A DNA stretch of 64,000 bases from Candidatus Zymogenaceae bacterium (GTDB lineage: Bacteria; Desulfobacterota; Zymogenia; Zymogenales; Zymogenaceae). Shown piece after piece: positions 30,493-40,408 of this stretch (positions are counted from its first letter, which is position 1; every line of letters begins with the position of its first letter). The position numbers were made by a program, and so were the translations under genes. The DNA is taken from assembly GCA_016933535.1 (NCBI GenBank), contig JAFGAS010000078.1:62001-126000 (forward strand), given 5' to 3'. A model generated the notes under the pieces. The model had not been told where the DNA came from. It did no database searches and saw only the letters and a list, made by a program, of their open reading frames with translations.

Positions 30493-31602
30493 ATGCTTCG
30501 AAAAAACACGGGGCCGTTCGTCGGTCTCATTGCCCTCCTTATTCTTGCCCTTGTCGGCTGCGGCTCGCCGATTATTCCCGCTAAAACAAAGCCCCTCGTG
30601 AACGTCTATAACGGCTGCAACGCTTACTGTACAAAGGTGGGGGTTGTCGGGCTTGCCCGGGAGATCAATAAGAAGCTCATCGAGGATGAATATATTGTCG
30701 TTGAGCCGAAAAACCTTTCGAATTATAAGGTCGTTACGGAGATCGTCTTCAACCCGGCCGATGAAAAGGCGGCAAAAGATATCCAGAAGACCCTGGAGGT
30801 CGGTAAGCTCATCCCGCAGCAGGATCTCTCCGCCGGAGGTGTTCAGATCATCCTCGGTATGGATTCGGTCGTTGGGGCATTCCCCACCATGAAAGTCGAG
30901 AACAAGATTCTGATCCTCAACTCGACCAGGAAAAAGGGACTGGCCAAGGAGATGACCATAACGATTGATCGTGCTCTTACCAAGAAATACCCGTTCTATA
31001 CCTCCGACGACGCGGACCGTTACTATTATGAGACGGTGACCTACTACCCGCCGTCGCTCGAGGCTTCGGCGAAGGAAGTCTTTCACGCCGTGGGTATGGG
31101 GCGGATGGAACCGGTGGCCAAGCTCAAGGACATCGTGGTGGTGCTGGGGCTGGAGTTTGACCCAAACACGAAAAAGCGCCTTGGCCTGACGGACAAGACC
31201 GAGACCCCCGAGACCAGGATCGTCGTGGACAAGACCGATTTCACCCTTTTCGTCTATGATCTTTCCGATAACGTCCTGGCCTCCTTTCCGATCTCCATAG
31301 GCAAGAACCCCGATCTTGCCGACAAGAAACAAGCGGGAGACGACCGGACACCCGAGGGCTCGTTTACGGTATCCGGAATCCAGGACAGCGCCGGATGGAT
31401 GTTTGAGGGGAGGCCCGCCTATGGTCCGTGGTTCATCAGCCTTTCCACGCCCCCCTTTTCGGGCATCGGCATTCACGGCACCGACGAGCCGGAGAAAATC
31501 GGGACGGCGGTGTCCGAGGGATGCATCAGGATGCGCAACGAAGACCTCGAGAGGCTGATGTCGTATATCAGGATCGGGATGATCGTGGATATCCGCCACT
31601 GA
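30493..31602 (+). CDS. L,D-transpeptidase (YkuD) lipoprotein with LytR_C-like N-terminal region
   Basis: Lipobox ALVGCGSP; C-terminal ISLSTPPFSGIGIHGTDEPEKIGTAVSEGCIRMRNEDLERL (HGT, SEGCIRM). Confidence 0.88.
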   Translation: MLRKNTGPFVGLIALLILALVGCGSPIIPAKTKPLVNVYNGCNAYCTKVGVVGLAREINKKLIEDEYIVVEPKNLSNYKVVTEIVFNPADEKAAKDIQKTLEVGKLIPQQDLSAGGVQIILGMDSVVGAFPTMKVENKILILNSTRKKGLAKEMTITIDRALTKKYPFYTSDDADRYYYETVTYYPPSLEASAKEVFHAVGMGRMEPVAKLKDIVVVLGLEFDPNTKKRLGLTDKTETPETRIVVDKTDFTLFVYDLSDNVLASFPISIGKNPDLADKKQAGDDRTPEGSFTVSGIQDSAGWMFEGRPAYGPWFISLSTPPFSGIGIHGTDEPEKIGTAVSEGCIRMRNEDLERLMSYIRIGMIVDIRH

Positions 31603-31655
31603 CGATCGCGGCGGAAGGCTGAAGCGTTATCGCGTTTATCCCGTGAAAGGAGCCG

Positions 31656-32420
31656 ATGGGCCCGAAAGACAAAAAGGTTGTTGCGGTAATACCGGCGCGA
31701 TACGCGTCCAGCCGCTTTCCCGGAAAGCTCCTTGCCACGCTTGCCGGCCGGCCCGTGATCGAATATGTCGTCAAGAGGGCGTCACAAGCCGCATATGTCG
31801 ACCGCGTCCTGGTGGCCACGGATGACGAGCGGATCTTTGCCTGCGTGAGGGAATTCGGCGGCGAGGCCCTTATGACGTCGGCCGACCACCCCACGGGCAC
31901 CGACCGGATTGGGGAAGTGGTACGGGACATCCCGTGCGATATTGTCGTAAACGTTCAGGGGGACGAACCCGCCGTCGATCCCGCAGCGATCGATGCGGCG
32001 GTGGTGCCGCTCGTGGCCGACGAGACGCTGGTGATGTCGACACTGGCATCCCCGATCACCGATATCGACGACCTGCTGTCACCCCATGTGGTCAAGGTCG
32101 TCACCGATATCAACGACAACGCCCTCTATTTTTCCCGGAGCGTGATTCCCGCTTCCCGGGAGGGGGTCTATGATGTTTCATCGGGAAGATATAAATGGCA
32201 CATCGGGCTCTACGTATTTCGGCGGGACTTCCTGTTGTCGTTTATTGGGCTCGGCCAGACACCGCTTGAGAAGGCCGAAAACCTCGAGCAGCTGCGGGCG
32301 CTTGAGCACGGCCATCCCATCAGGGTGATAACCACCCCCTATATCGGAATGGATGTAAACACGCCGCAGGACCTCGTTCGGCTCGAGCGGCTTATTGAGG
32401 ACGGAAAGTTGGTTTTATGA
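31656..32420 (+). CDS. kdsB: 3-deoxy-manno-octulosonate cytidylyltransferase
   Basis: [31 protein letters not shown]...[13 protein letters not shown]...[13 protein letters not shown]. Confidence 0.95.
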   Translation: MGPKDKKVVAVIPARYASSRFPGKLLATLAGRPVIEYVVKRASQAAYVDRVLVATDDERIFACVREFGGEALMTSADHPTGTDRIGEVVRDIPCDIVVNVQGDEPAVDPAAIDAAVVPLVADETLVMSTLASPITDIDDLLSPHVVKVVTDINDNALYFSRSVIPASREGVYDVSSGRYKWHIGLYVFRRDFLLSFIGLGQTPLEKAENLEQLRALEHGHPIRVITTPYIGMDVNTPQDLVRLERLIEDGKLVL

Positions 32421-34009
32421 GAAAAACGAAGTTTATTTTTATCACGGGTGGGGTACTGTCTTCCTTGGGAAAGGGACTCAGCGCGGCGTCTATCGGAGCG
32501 CTGATGGAGTGCCGGGGGCTTTCGGTCACCTTTCTGAAGCTTGATCCCTATATTAATGTCGATCCTGGGACGATGAATCCCTTTCAGCACGGAGAGGTCT
32601 TCGTTACCGACGATGGGGCGGAGACGGACCTCGACCTGGGCCATTACGAGCGGTTCACCTCGGCCGTTCTGGGCAAGGCCAATAATATTACCACCGGCAA
32701 GATATACGATTCGGTCATCAACAAGGAACGGCGGGGGGAATACCTGGGGGGGACGGTGCAGGTCATTCCCCACATCACCGACGAGATCAAGAACCACATC
32801 GTTTCCCTGTCGGACGGTGTGGATATCGTGATCGTTGAGGTGGGAGGCACCGTGGGCGATATCGAGAGCCTCCCCTTCCTGGAGGCGATCCGTCAGCTCC
32901 GCTGGGAGCTGGGGGAGCACTACGCCCTTTACGTCCACGTTACCCTGGTTCCCTATATAAAGGCCGCCGGCGAGTTGAAGACCAAGCCGACCCAGCATTC
33001 CGTCATGAAGCTTCGGGAGATCGGTATCCAGCCGGACGCACTGATCTGCCGGGGAGAACAGCTGTTGTCGATGGATATCAAGAAGAAAATCGCGCTGTTC
33101 TGCAACGTGGATGTCAATGCGGTGATATCGGCGGCGGACGTGAGATCGATCTACGAGGTCCCCCTGATGTTCAACCGGGAGGGGCTGGACGACCGAATCG
33201 TCGAAAAGCTCAACATGTGGACCAAGGCCCCCGACCTCTCGGTATGGGAGGGGATCGTCAATAATCTCAATAACCCCACCTCCGAGGTCACCATCGCGGT
33301 GGTGGGAAAATACGTAAACTTGGTTGAATCCTACAAGAGCCTCAACGAGGCCCTGGTCCATGGAGGCATCCCCGGCGGCATCCGCGTTAAGCTGGACTTT
33401 GTCGATGCTGAGCTCATCGAGGCCGAGGGGCCCGATAAGCTGCTGGGAGGCGCTCACGGGGTCCTGGTGCCGGGGGGCTTCGGTTCCCGGGGGATAGAGG
33501 GAAAGATCAAGGCGGCCCACTACGCCCGCGAACACAACATCCCTTATTTCGGAATATGCCTGGGAATGCAGATCGCCGTGGCCGAGTTTATGCGCGCCCT
33601 CTGCGGGCACGAGAGGGCCAACTCCACCGAGTTCGACGAGAACACCGACTGCCCTATCATCGACCTGATGCCCGAGCAGAAGAACATAGACAAGCTCGGG
33701 GGAACGATGCGCCTGGGTTCCTATGAGTGCAAGCTGAAAAAGGACAGCCTGGCGTTTAGCGCCTATAAAAGTCCGACGATCTGGGAGCGGCACCGGCACC
33801 GTTTCGAATTCAACAACGAATACCGTACGGAAATAGAGGGCAAGGGGATGGTGGTCTCGGGCGTCAATCCTCAGCGCGACCTCGTCGAGATCATCGAGCT
33901 TCCGGGCCACAAGTGGTTTTTGGGATGCCAGTTTCACCCGGAGTTCAAGTCGCGGCCCACGGCGCCGCATCCGCTCTTTGTTTCCTTCATCCAGGCGGCC
34001 GCAATATGA
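32417..34009 (+). CDS. pyrG: CTP synthase
   Basis: [76 protein letters not shown]; glutaminase FGICLGMQ. Confidence 0.98.
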   Translation: MRKTKFIFITGGVLSSLGKGLSAASIGALMECRGLSVTFLKLDPYINVDPGTMNPFQHGEVFVTDDGAETDLDLGHYERFTSAVLGKANNITTGKIYDSVINKERRGEYLGGTVQVIPHITDEIKNHIVSLSDGVDIVIVEVGGTVGDIESLPFLEAIRQLRWELGEHYALYVHVTLVPYIKAAGELKTKPTQHSVMKLREIGIQPDALICRGEQLLSMDIKKKIALFCNVDVNAVISAADVRSIYEVPLMFNREGLDDRIVEKLNMWTKAPDLSVWEGIVNNLNNPTSEVTIAVVGKYVNLVESYKSLNEALVHGGIPGGIRVKLDFVDAELIEAEGPDKLLGGAHGVLVPGGFGSRGIEGKIKAAHYAREHNIPYFGICLGMQIAVAEFMRALCGHERANSTEFDENTDCPIIDLMPEQKNIDKLGGTMRLGSYECKLKKDSLAFSAYKSPTIWERHRHRFEFNNEYRTEIEGKGMVVSGVNPQRDLVEIIELPGHKWFLGCQFHPEFKSRPTAPHPLFVSFIQAAAI

Positions 34010-34896
34010 CCAGGACGGTGAAGATCGGGGAAATCGAGATGGGTGGAGGCCGCCCGTTTGTTTTGATCGCCGGCCCGTGCGTCATTGAAACGGAATCCAT
34101 GGCGCTTGCCGTGGCCGGACAACTCAGGCGAATCACAGACGGCCTTTCCATTCCCTTTATCTACAAGTCGTCCTACGACAAGGCCAACCGCACCAGCGTG
34201 GATTCGGCCCGGGGACCGGGAATCGCCGACGGGCTTCGTATCCTCGAAAAGGTCAGGCACGAGATCGGGGTTCCGGTGCTCTCTGACGTTCACACCATAG
34301 ACGAGGTCAACCGGGCGTCCCGGGTCCTCGATGTGATACAGATACCGGCCTTTCTCTGCCGCCAGACCGATCTGTTGGTGGCGGCGGCCGAAACGGGCAA
34401 ACCCGTCAATGTCAAGAAAGGGCAGTTTCTGGCACCTGAGGACGTGATGGGAATCGTCGAAAAGATTCAGAGCGCCGGCAACGATTCGGTCATTATCACC
34501 GAGCGGGGGGCGTCCTTCGGCTATCACAACCTCGTGGTGGACCTACGTTCCTTTGTGATCATGCGCACACAACTGACGACCGCAAAAGACGGAAAGCCGG
34601 GCCCGCTTCCGATGGGGCGCCATCCGGCGGTGGTCTTTGATGCGACCCACAGTGTCCAACTGCCGGGTGCCCAGGGGACATTCACCGGCGGCGATCGGCG
34701 CTTTATCCCCTATCTTGCCCTTGGGGCGGCGGCGGCGGGTGTCGACGGCATATTCATGGAAGTGCACCCCGATCCTCCCCGGGCGCTCTGTGACGCCACA
34801 AATCAGCTACACCTCAAGGACCTGCCCGAGCTGTTGGAGCGGCTCAAAGCGGTGGACGGCCTTACAAAGGACTGGGAGCGAAAAAACGCCGAATAG
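34006..34896 (+). CDS. kdsA: 3-deoxy-8-phosphooctulonate synthase
   Basis: [13 protein letters not shown]...[14 protein letters not shown]...[11 protein letters not shown]...[12 protein letters not shown]...[17 protein letters not shown] overlap with pyrG stop (start corrected from ORF track 33913). Confidence 0.96.
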   Translation: MTRTVKIGEIEMGGGRPFVLIAGPCVIETESMALAVAGQLRRITDGLSIPFIYKSSYDKANRTSVDSARGPGIADGLRILEKVRHEIGVPVLSDVHTIDEVNRASRVLDVIQIPAFLCRQTDLLVAAAETGKPVNVKKGQFLAPEDVMGIVEKIQSAGNDSVIITERGASFGYHNLVVDLRSFVIMRTQLTTAKDGKPGPLPMGRHPAVVFDATHSVQLPGAQGTFTGGDRRFIPYLALGAAAAGVDGIFMEVHPDPPRALCDATNQLHLKDLPELLERLKAVDGLTKDWERKNAE

Positions 34897-35014
34897 ACCG
34901 GCGCCCCCCGAGCATACCTGTGCCGGAAATAGTCGCGAAGGGCGCTGAAAGCGAGAAAAGACCGGAAACCCGGTTATAATTATTAAAATTATCTAATTTC
35001 TGGCAATGTTTTGC

Positions 35015-35043
35015 TTGACAAAGGGTGGTCATTATTATAGTAT
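35015..35043 (+). promoter_or_regulatory. Putative sigma70 promoter for lipoprotein/OmpA genes
   Basis: TTGACA-17 nt-TAGTAT. Confidence 0.45.
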
Positions 35044-35134
35044 TTTAGCTCTGTGGGATATTTTTTATAAGTTTTGAAGGGAAATTAAATAGGGAAAGTC
35101 TTTATTGTTTTCTTGAAAGGAGGTGAAAAACCTG

Positions 35135-35449
35135 ATGAGGAAAGTATTAATAGGTATTTTGGTTGTGGCATTTGCGGCAACGATGTTCGGCTGCTGTTTC
35201 ATGGACGCCAAGCGAGCAATCGCCGACGCTCAGGCAGCGGTTGATCAGACCAAAGCGAAGGGTACCATTACCTGTGCTCCTTATGAGACGGCCAGCGCTA
35301 CCGCGTATCTCGGCGGCGCCAAAGAGGTCTGGGGAGATAAGGATTGGTGCAAGGCGTTGGAGTGGGCCAATAAGTCAAAGAAGATGGGCGATGCAGCCCT
35401 GGCAGCTCCTCCGTGTGCCGTATCACCGTGCTTATCGATGATGGATTAA
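35135..35449 (+). CDS. Small exported/lipoprotein-like protein with helical module
   Basis: AAAGGAGGTG upstream of ATG 35135; MRKVLIGILVVAFAATMFGCCFMDAKRAIADAQAAVDQTKAKGTITCAPYETASATAYLGGAKEVW... Confidence 0.7.
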   Translation: MRKVLIGILVVAFAATMFGCCFMDAKRAIADAQAAVDQTKAKGTITCAPYETASATAYLGGAKEVWGDKDWCKALEWANKSKKMGDAALAAPPCAVSPCLSMMD

Positions 35450-35464
35450 TGGAGGTAATTATAA

Positions 35465-36088
35465 ATGAAGGGGAGAATCATTGTAGCAGTCGTTGCATTT
35501 GCTGCAGTGGCGCTTCTGGTGGGATGTGGAGCGGTTACCTCCGGTCCCAGCTATGACGCGCTGAACGCGGCAAAAGCCGACTTCGAAAAAGCTACGGCCC
35601 TTGGCATGAAGCAGTGCACCCCCGTGGAGTACGCGATTGCCGAGGCAGAGCTGGAGTTCGCTGAGCATCACCTTAACGAACTCAAGATCGATCGATTTAG
35701 AGAACACCTGGCCAAAGCCAATGAAATGATCGCAGAGGGCGTAGACAAGCTTAAACTCTGCAAAGTCATCTATTTTGACTTTGATAAATATGCCATCAAG
35801 CCCGTGTATTACCCGGTTCTCTATCATATGGCGGATACCATGCTTCGGTATTCCGATGTCAACGTTGAGATCCAGGGCCATACCTGCGATATCGGCACCG
35901 AGAAGTATAACTGCTGGCTCGGGCAGAAACGGGCGGACGCCGTCAAAGAGACCCTCGTGATTTACGAGGTTCCCGAATCACGGCTCTCCACCGTTAGCTG
36001 GGGCGAGTATATGCCCGCCGAGAGCAACGCGACCGAGGCCGGTCGGATGAAAAACAGACGGGTTGAGTTCGATATCATCTACAAGTAA
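35465..36088 (+). CDS. OmpA/Pal-family lipoprotein
   Basis: Lipobox LLVGCGAV; YFDFDKYAIKP...VEIQGHTCDIGTEKYNCWLGQKRADAVKE...AGRMKNRRVEFDI. Confidence 0.9.
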   Translation: MKGRIIVAVVAFAAVALLVGCGAVTSGPSYDALNAAKADFEKATALGMKQCTPVEYAIAEAELEFAEHHLNELKIDRFREHLAKANEMIAEGVDKLKLCKVIYFDFDKYAIKPVYYPVLYHMADTMLRYSDVNVEIQGHTCDIGTEKYNCWLGQKRADAVKETLVIYEVPESRLSTVSWGEYMPAESNATEAGRMKNRRVEFDIIYK

Positions 36089-36107
36089 CCACACCAACGA
36101 TACCTGT

Positions 36108-36143
36108 TGGGGGGAAGGGGGCTGCCCTTTCCCCCTTTTTTTT
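36108..36143 (+). terminator. Intrinsic terminator after OmpA-family gene
   Basis: GGGGGAAGGG-GGCTG-CCCTTTCCCCC then T9. Confidence 0.85.
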
Positions 36144-36378
36144 ACCGTCCCGGGGCCGGCCCGTGAGAACTACGTTTTCGTGGGGGCACCAAGAGGGAAG
36201 AGATAAAAAAGGACGCGGTTTTCGTTTGGGGGGTGGCCGTCCCGCCCGATAAATAAGCATTCCGGGGGCCGATCCCGCGATATCCTGATGAGCGTACCGG
36301 TACGGTCCGTCTTATCGGAAGAGCAACGAAGGCCGAAGACGGACACGGCGTGCCGACACCGCGCCCCGAGGCAAGGCA

Positions 36379-37245
36379 ATGACCGTTACGAAAAAGAGGG
36401 AGCTTACCGCCGCGGTACAACGGTACGCCGAAAACACCGCATGCCCCGACGGATCAACCATCCGAACGATCGGTCTTGCTATCGAACGGGAAACGGCCCG
36501 CCGATATGACGTCTCCCGGCGGAACGTACAGATTGTCGCCCTCCAAGAAGGGATTGTCCCCACGCGCTACCTCAGGAACATTGGAACCCTCGGGGTCGAC
36601 GGCCAGACCAGGCTCGTTGCATCGAAGGTTGCCGTCGTCGGAATCGGAGGGTTGGGCGGAACCGTTGCGAAAAACCTCGCCCGGGTCGGCGTCGGCGCCC
36701 TGGTGCTGATCGACGGCGATGTCTTCTCCGAAGATAATCTCAACCGCCAGGAATTTTCCTCGGAGGGAGTCATCGGCAGATCAAAGGCAGCGGTTGCAGC
36801 CGGCGAGATCGGCAAGATCAACGGAGCGGTTGAGGTGACGGCAATAGAAAAAATAGTCAACACCGACGATCTGATGGAGATACTGCCCGGCTGCGGCGTT
36901 GCAGTCGATGCCCTGGATACCATTTCTTCACGGTTTTCCCTCTCGGACGCCGCGACGGCCGCAGGCGTCCCGCTTGTCCACGGCGCGGTTGCGGGATTTT
37001 CGGGACAGGTCGCCACGATGATGCCCGCGGCGGGGGGATTTACCGTTATCTTCGGTGATCGCGAGAACCTTCCCGAGAGGGGGGTCGAGGTCTCCCTCGG
37101 AAACCTGCCGGGGGTTGTGGGCACGGTAGCAAATCTCCAGACGGTGGAAGTGATCAAGATCCTGACCAATAGGGGCCAACCGATGAGCGGAAGGTTCCTC
37201 TTCATGGATATGGAGACCTCTGTTTTTGATCTCTTTGACATATAG
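36379..37245 (+). CDS. ThiF/MoeB/HesA family adenylyltransferase (E1-like)
   Basis: VASKVAVVGIGGLGGTVAKNLARVGVGALVLIDGDVFSEDNLNRQEF...AVDALDTISSRFSLSDAA. Confidence 0.9.
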   Translation: MTVTKKRELTAAVQRYAENTACPDGSTIRTIGLAIERETARRYDVSRRNVQIVALQEGIVPTRYLRNIGTLGVDGQTRLVASKVAVVGIGGLGGTVAKNLARVGVGALVLIDGDVFSEDNLNRQEFSSEGVIGRSKAAVAAGEIGKINGAVEVTAIEKIVNTDDLMEILPGCGVAVDALDTISSRFSLSDAATAAGVPLVHGAVAGFSGQVATMMPAAGGFTVIFGDRENLPERGVEVSLGNLPGVVGTVANLQTVEVIKILTNRGQPMSGRFLFMDMETSVFDLFDI

Positions 37246-37253
37246 GCAGTAAT

Positions 37254-37736
37254 ATGAAACGAAGTATCCTGTTTGTCTGCGTTCTGGCGGTCATCACCGT
37301 TTCGTGCGTCAGCGTAAATCCGCCCGTCAAGGACGCCGAGGCCGCCCTCAACTACGGTAAGGCGCTCATGAACGAAGGGAAGATAGCCCTGGCCATCGTC
37401 GAGTTCAAGAAGGCCCGGGAATTCTTCGGCGAGGCGGGCTATACATACAGCGTCTTTACCGTCTATCCCTATATCGCGCGGGGCTACTATCTGTCCAATA
37501 ATCGTGACGAGGCAATCGCGACATACTTTAAAGCCCTGGACTACGCCATGGAACATGTCCAGGATGTGGGTCCGGGCGATATCGCCGACACCATGCGGGA
37601 GCTGGCAGGATTGCTGGTGGAGGCCGGACGGACCGATGAGGCGCGTTACCTTCTGATGGATGCATCCGAATTATACAAGAAGGCCGACAACTATGAGAAG
37701 TTCAACGAGGTAGTCCGCCAATTGAACGAATTATAA
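37254..37736 (+). CDS. TPR-like lipoprotein
   Basis: Lipobox VITVSCVSV; helical repeats ALNYGKALMNEGKIALAIVEFKKAREFFGEAG. Confidence 0.65.
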   Translation: MKRSILFVCVLAVITVSCVSVNPPVKDAEAALNYGKALMNEGKIALAIVEFKKAREFFGEAGYTYSVFTVYPYIARGYYLSNNRDEAIATYFKALDYAMEHVQDVGPGDIADTMRELAGLLVEAGRTDEARYLLMDASELYKKADNYEKFNEVVRQLNEL

Positions 37737-37969
37737 TTTCCCTGAGTCCCGCCGCGTGCCGGGCCTGACCGGAGATATTACCCGGTCTCGAATTTCCGGA
37801 AAGAGCCCGTACCAAAGAAAATCGGCGGCGCCTGTCCGGAGATAGACGGGCGTGGTGGATATGCCCGCGACGCCCGCAGAACTCCACCTCATTGGCGAGA
37901 TGGACGATACGCAAAGAGAACCGTATGGACAAGGATTGCCGACTCAATTTTAGGAAAGGTTTCGCAAGG

Positions 37970-38134
37970 CTACCGGTCGGCATCTCCGTGCGGCGGGATA
38001 GGGTCACCGCAGAATTTGCACTGCACCACACTATCTTTTTTGCCGGGGGCAACGAGCTGGTCCATCCCGCAGCCGGGGCATCGTCTTCTCAGATGTAAAA
38101 ATGTATCGATAATTACCTGATAGATGGGATTCAT
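37970..38134 (-). CDS. 54-aa zinc-ribbon protein, overlapping antiporter stop
   Basis: MNPIYQVIIDTFLHLRRRCPGCGMDQLVAPGKKDSVVQCKFCGDPIPPHGDADR; ATG overlaps the TGA of the upstream Kef gene (ATGA); absent from ORF track because <60 aa. Confidence 0.65.
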   Translation of the reverse strand: MNPIYQVIIDTFLHLRRRCPGCGMDQLVAPGKKDSVVQCKFCGDPIPPHGDADR

Positions 38135-40146
38135 CTCTCGTCCTTTTTACTATCGGGGACGAACAGCAGACGCTCTGCCGTCGAAAGAATTTCGGGATCA
38201 CCGAGCGTTACTAAGGAATCGTGGACGGCGATAAGCGTGTCCCCGTCGGGATTCGATATCGTCTGATTGCCCCTTCTTATCGCGAGCACCGTCAGCCCGT
38301 GCTTCTTGCGTAAATCGACCTGAGCGAGGGTCTTCCCGGCAATGGGGGCCCCGCGCGCCACCGTAAATATCCTGACGTCGGCGTGCGGGACGAAATCCGT
38401 ATAACCGTAGAATCGATCGCTATCGATCGATAGGGACCGAAACATCCGGTACCCGTCCGACCGCACGATATCAACAAACCTATTTATCGCGGCCTTGGGT
38501 ACGTTGAACCGATCCAGGACCCGCGTAAATATCTCCACCGAGGTCTCGAACTCCTCCGGGATGACCTCGTTTGCACCCAGATCAAACAGCGGGATAGTCT
38601 CCTGTATGAACCGAGTGCGCGCGATAATATAGGCAAAACGATTATACATGCGCGCGGCCGCCACGATCCTCCTGGTGGCTGCGGCGTCGTGAATCACCGA
38701 TACCACCACCTTGGCCTTTTGGATGCCGGCGTGTTCGAGGACGGCCCGGCGGGTCGCATCCCCGTAGTAGATCGGCTCCCCCTTGGCCCTCTGGCTGCGC
38801 ACCGTTTCGGGATTCATCTCGATAACGACGTAGGGGATACCCATCTCTTTCGCGGACCGTGCGACGTTTTTCCCGTTTACCCCAAAGCCGATTATAATCA
38901 GGTGATTGCGCAGCGATGGATATCCCGTTTTATCCTGCGGGCCAGTCATCGGAGAGAAACCCTTTCTGAGGATTTTGGGCAGCGGGACCTTATCGGCCAT
39001 GTCCGCCAGACGGGGAGAGACCGTAACAAGGAAGGGGGACAGTATCATCGTCAGGATAGAAACACTCAGGAAAAGATGGTAATTGCCTTGGGACATCAAG
39101 CCGTTTTCGATGCCCGTTTTCGACAGTACGAACGAGAACTCTCCGATCTGACAGAGCGAAAGGCCCACCGGCACGGCCACCCGGACGGGGAATCCCATGA
39201 GCAGGACAGCGCCCCCCGCTATCATCGACTTGAAAAGTACCACGAGCGTGACAAAAAGTAGGACAATGCCGATATTATCCAGGAGGAACCGTACGTCAAG
39301 CAGCATCCCGACGGAGATGAAAAAGAAGCTGGTAAAGACGTCTTTGAAGGGAAGGATATTGCCGAGGGCCTCGAAACTATAGTCCGAATTGGATATGATC
39401 AGGCCGGCCAGGAAGGCGCCGAGGGCCAGGGTAAGGCCTGCGGCGTGGGTGAGCCACGCGACAGAAAGGCAGATCAATACGACGCTGAGTATGAAAAGCT
39501 CGCGGCTGCGCGTTCGCGCGACGTAGAAGAGCATCTTTGGGAGTATCCATTTGGCCAGGACGAACGTCAAAGCCAAGACGACGAGGACTTTGAGCGCGGA
39601 GACGAAGAGGATGCCCGTGATATCTGTGCCGATTCCGGCAAGGATCGGCGTGAAAAGCATCATGGGAACGATGATAATATCCTGATATATCAGGATGCCG
39701 ATGATGATGCGGCCGTGGGGGGTGTCCACTTCCGCCCGGTCCTGGAGGAGTTTCAGGATTATGGCGGTGCTGCTCAGCGAAAAGAGAAACCCGAAGAAGA
39801 TGGATTTGCCCGGCGGCATTCCCGTACATTTCGCGAGGACGCCCATGACGAGGATGGTCAGGAAGACCTGGAGGGACCCCCCGATGATTACACTCCTGCC
39901 GATGCGTATCAGATTCTTTATCGAAAACTCGATTCCCAGGGTGAGCAGGAGAAGCACGACGCCGATTTCGGCCAGGACGTCTACCTCTTGGATCCCGGTT
40001 ATCAGCGAAAGACCGTGCGGACCAATGATGATACCGGTCAACAAGAAACCGACCACGGCCGGAATATAGAGCCTATTGGTGAGCAACAGGACGATAACCG
40101 ACATGCCCAGTACGATGACGATGTCCGTTAAAAGAGAAAATTCCAT
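38131..40146 (-). CDS. CPA2/Kef-type cation:proton antiporter with TrkA-N and TrkA-C domains
   Basis: LTNRLYIPAVVGFLLTGIIIGPHGLSLI...LSSTAIILKLLQDRAEVDTPHGR...LIIIGFGVNGKNVARSAKEMGIPYVVIEMN. Confidence 0.93.
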   Translation of the reverse strand: MEFSLLTDIVIVLGMSVIVLLLTNRLYIPAVVGFLLTGIIIGPHGLSLITGIQEVDVLAEIGVVLLLLTLGIEFSIKNLIRIGRSVIIGGSLQVFLTILVMGVLAKCTGMPPGKSIFFGFLFSLSSTAIILKLLQDRAEVDTPHGRIIIGILIYQDIIIVPMMLFTPILAGIGTDITGILFVSALKVLVVLALTFVLAKWILPKMLFYVARTRSRELFILSVVLICLSVAWLTHAAGLTLALGAFLAGLIISNSDYSFEALGNILPFKDVFTSFFFISVGMLLDVRFLLDNIGIVLLFVTLVVLFKSMIAGGAVLLMGFPVRVAVPVGLSLCQIGEFSFVLSKTGIENGLMSQGNYHLFLSVSILTMILSPFLVTVSPRLADMADKVPLPKILRKGFSPMTGPQDKTGYPSLRNHLIIIGFGVNGKNVARSAKEMGIPYVVIEMNPETVRSQRAKGEPIYYGDATRRAVLEHAGIQKAKVVVSVIHDAAATRRIVAAARMYNRFAYIIARTRFIQETIPLFDLGANEVIPEEFETSVEIFTRVLDRFNVPKAAINRFVDIVRSDGYRMFRSLSIDSDRFYGYTDFVPHADVRIFTVARGAPIAGKTLAQVDLRKKHGLTVLAIRRGNQTISNPDGDTLIAVHDSLVTLGDPEILSTAERLLFVPDSKKDER

Positions 40147-40408
40147 GAAGCCGCCTCAATGTGCCCGGTCGGGATCGGCGTGCCGCTTATCCCCGGGCGT
40201 GTTCAATGAGTTTGAGCGTTAGACGGTATAAAAGACGATGTAAAACGGCGTCCCGGTGACGTTTTGCGTGTGTCGACCGGGACCGGCCGAAACGATACGG
40301 GTCAATGGAGGCCTCACGCGTCAATGGGGACGAGGATCGTACGGTGGGCGTGGAGGCGTTCGGGATACCGGGCGGGGTGAGCGGCCGGCTCAATCACTCC
40401 GTGTCCCA

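Noticed and set aside
32339-33970. 543-aa minus-strand ORF
   Set aside because: Antisense shadow of kdsB/pyrG with no domain motifs
39445-40131. 228-aa plus-strand ORF
   Set aside because: Antisense of the Kef antiporter, Asp/Glu/Arg-rich shadow translation
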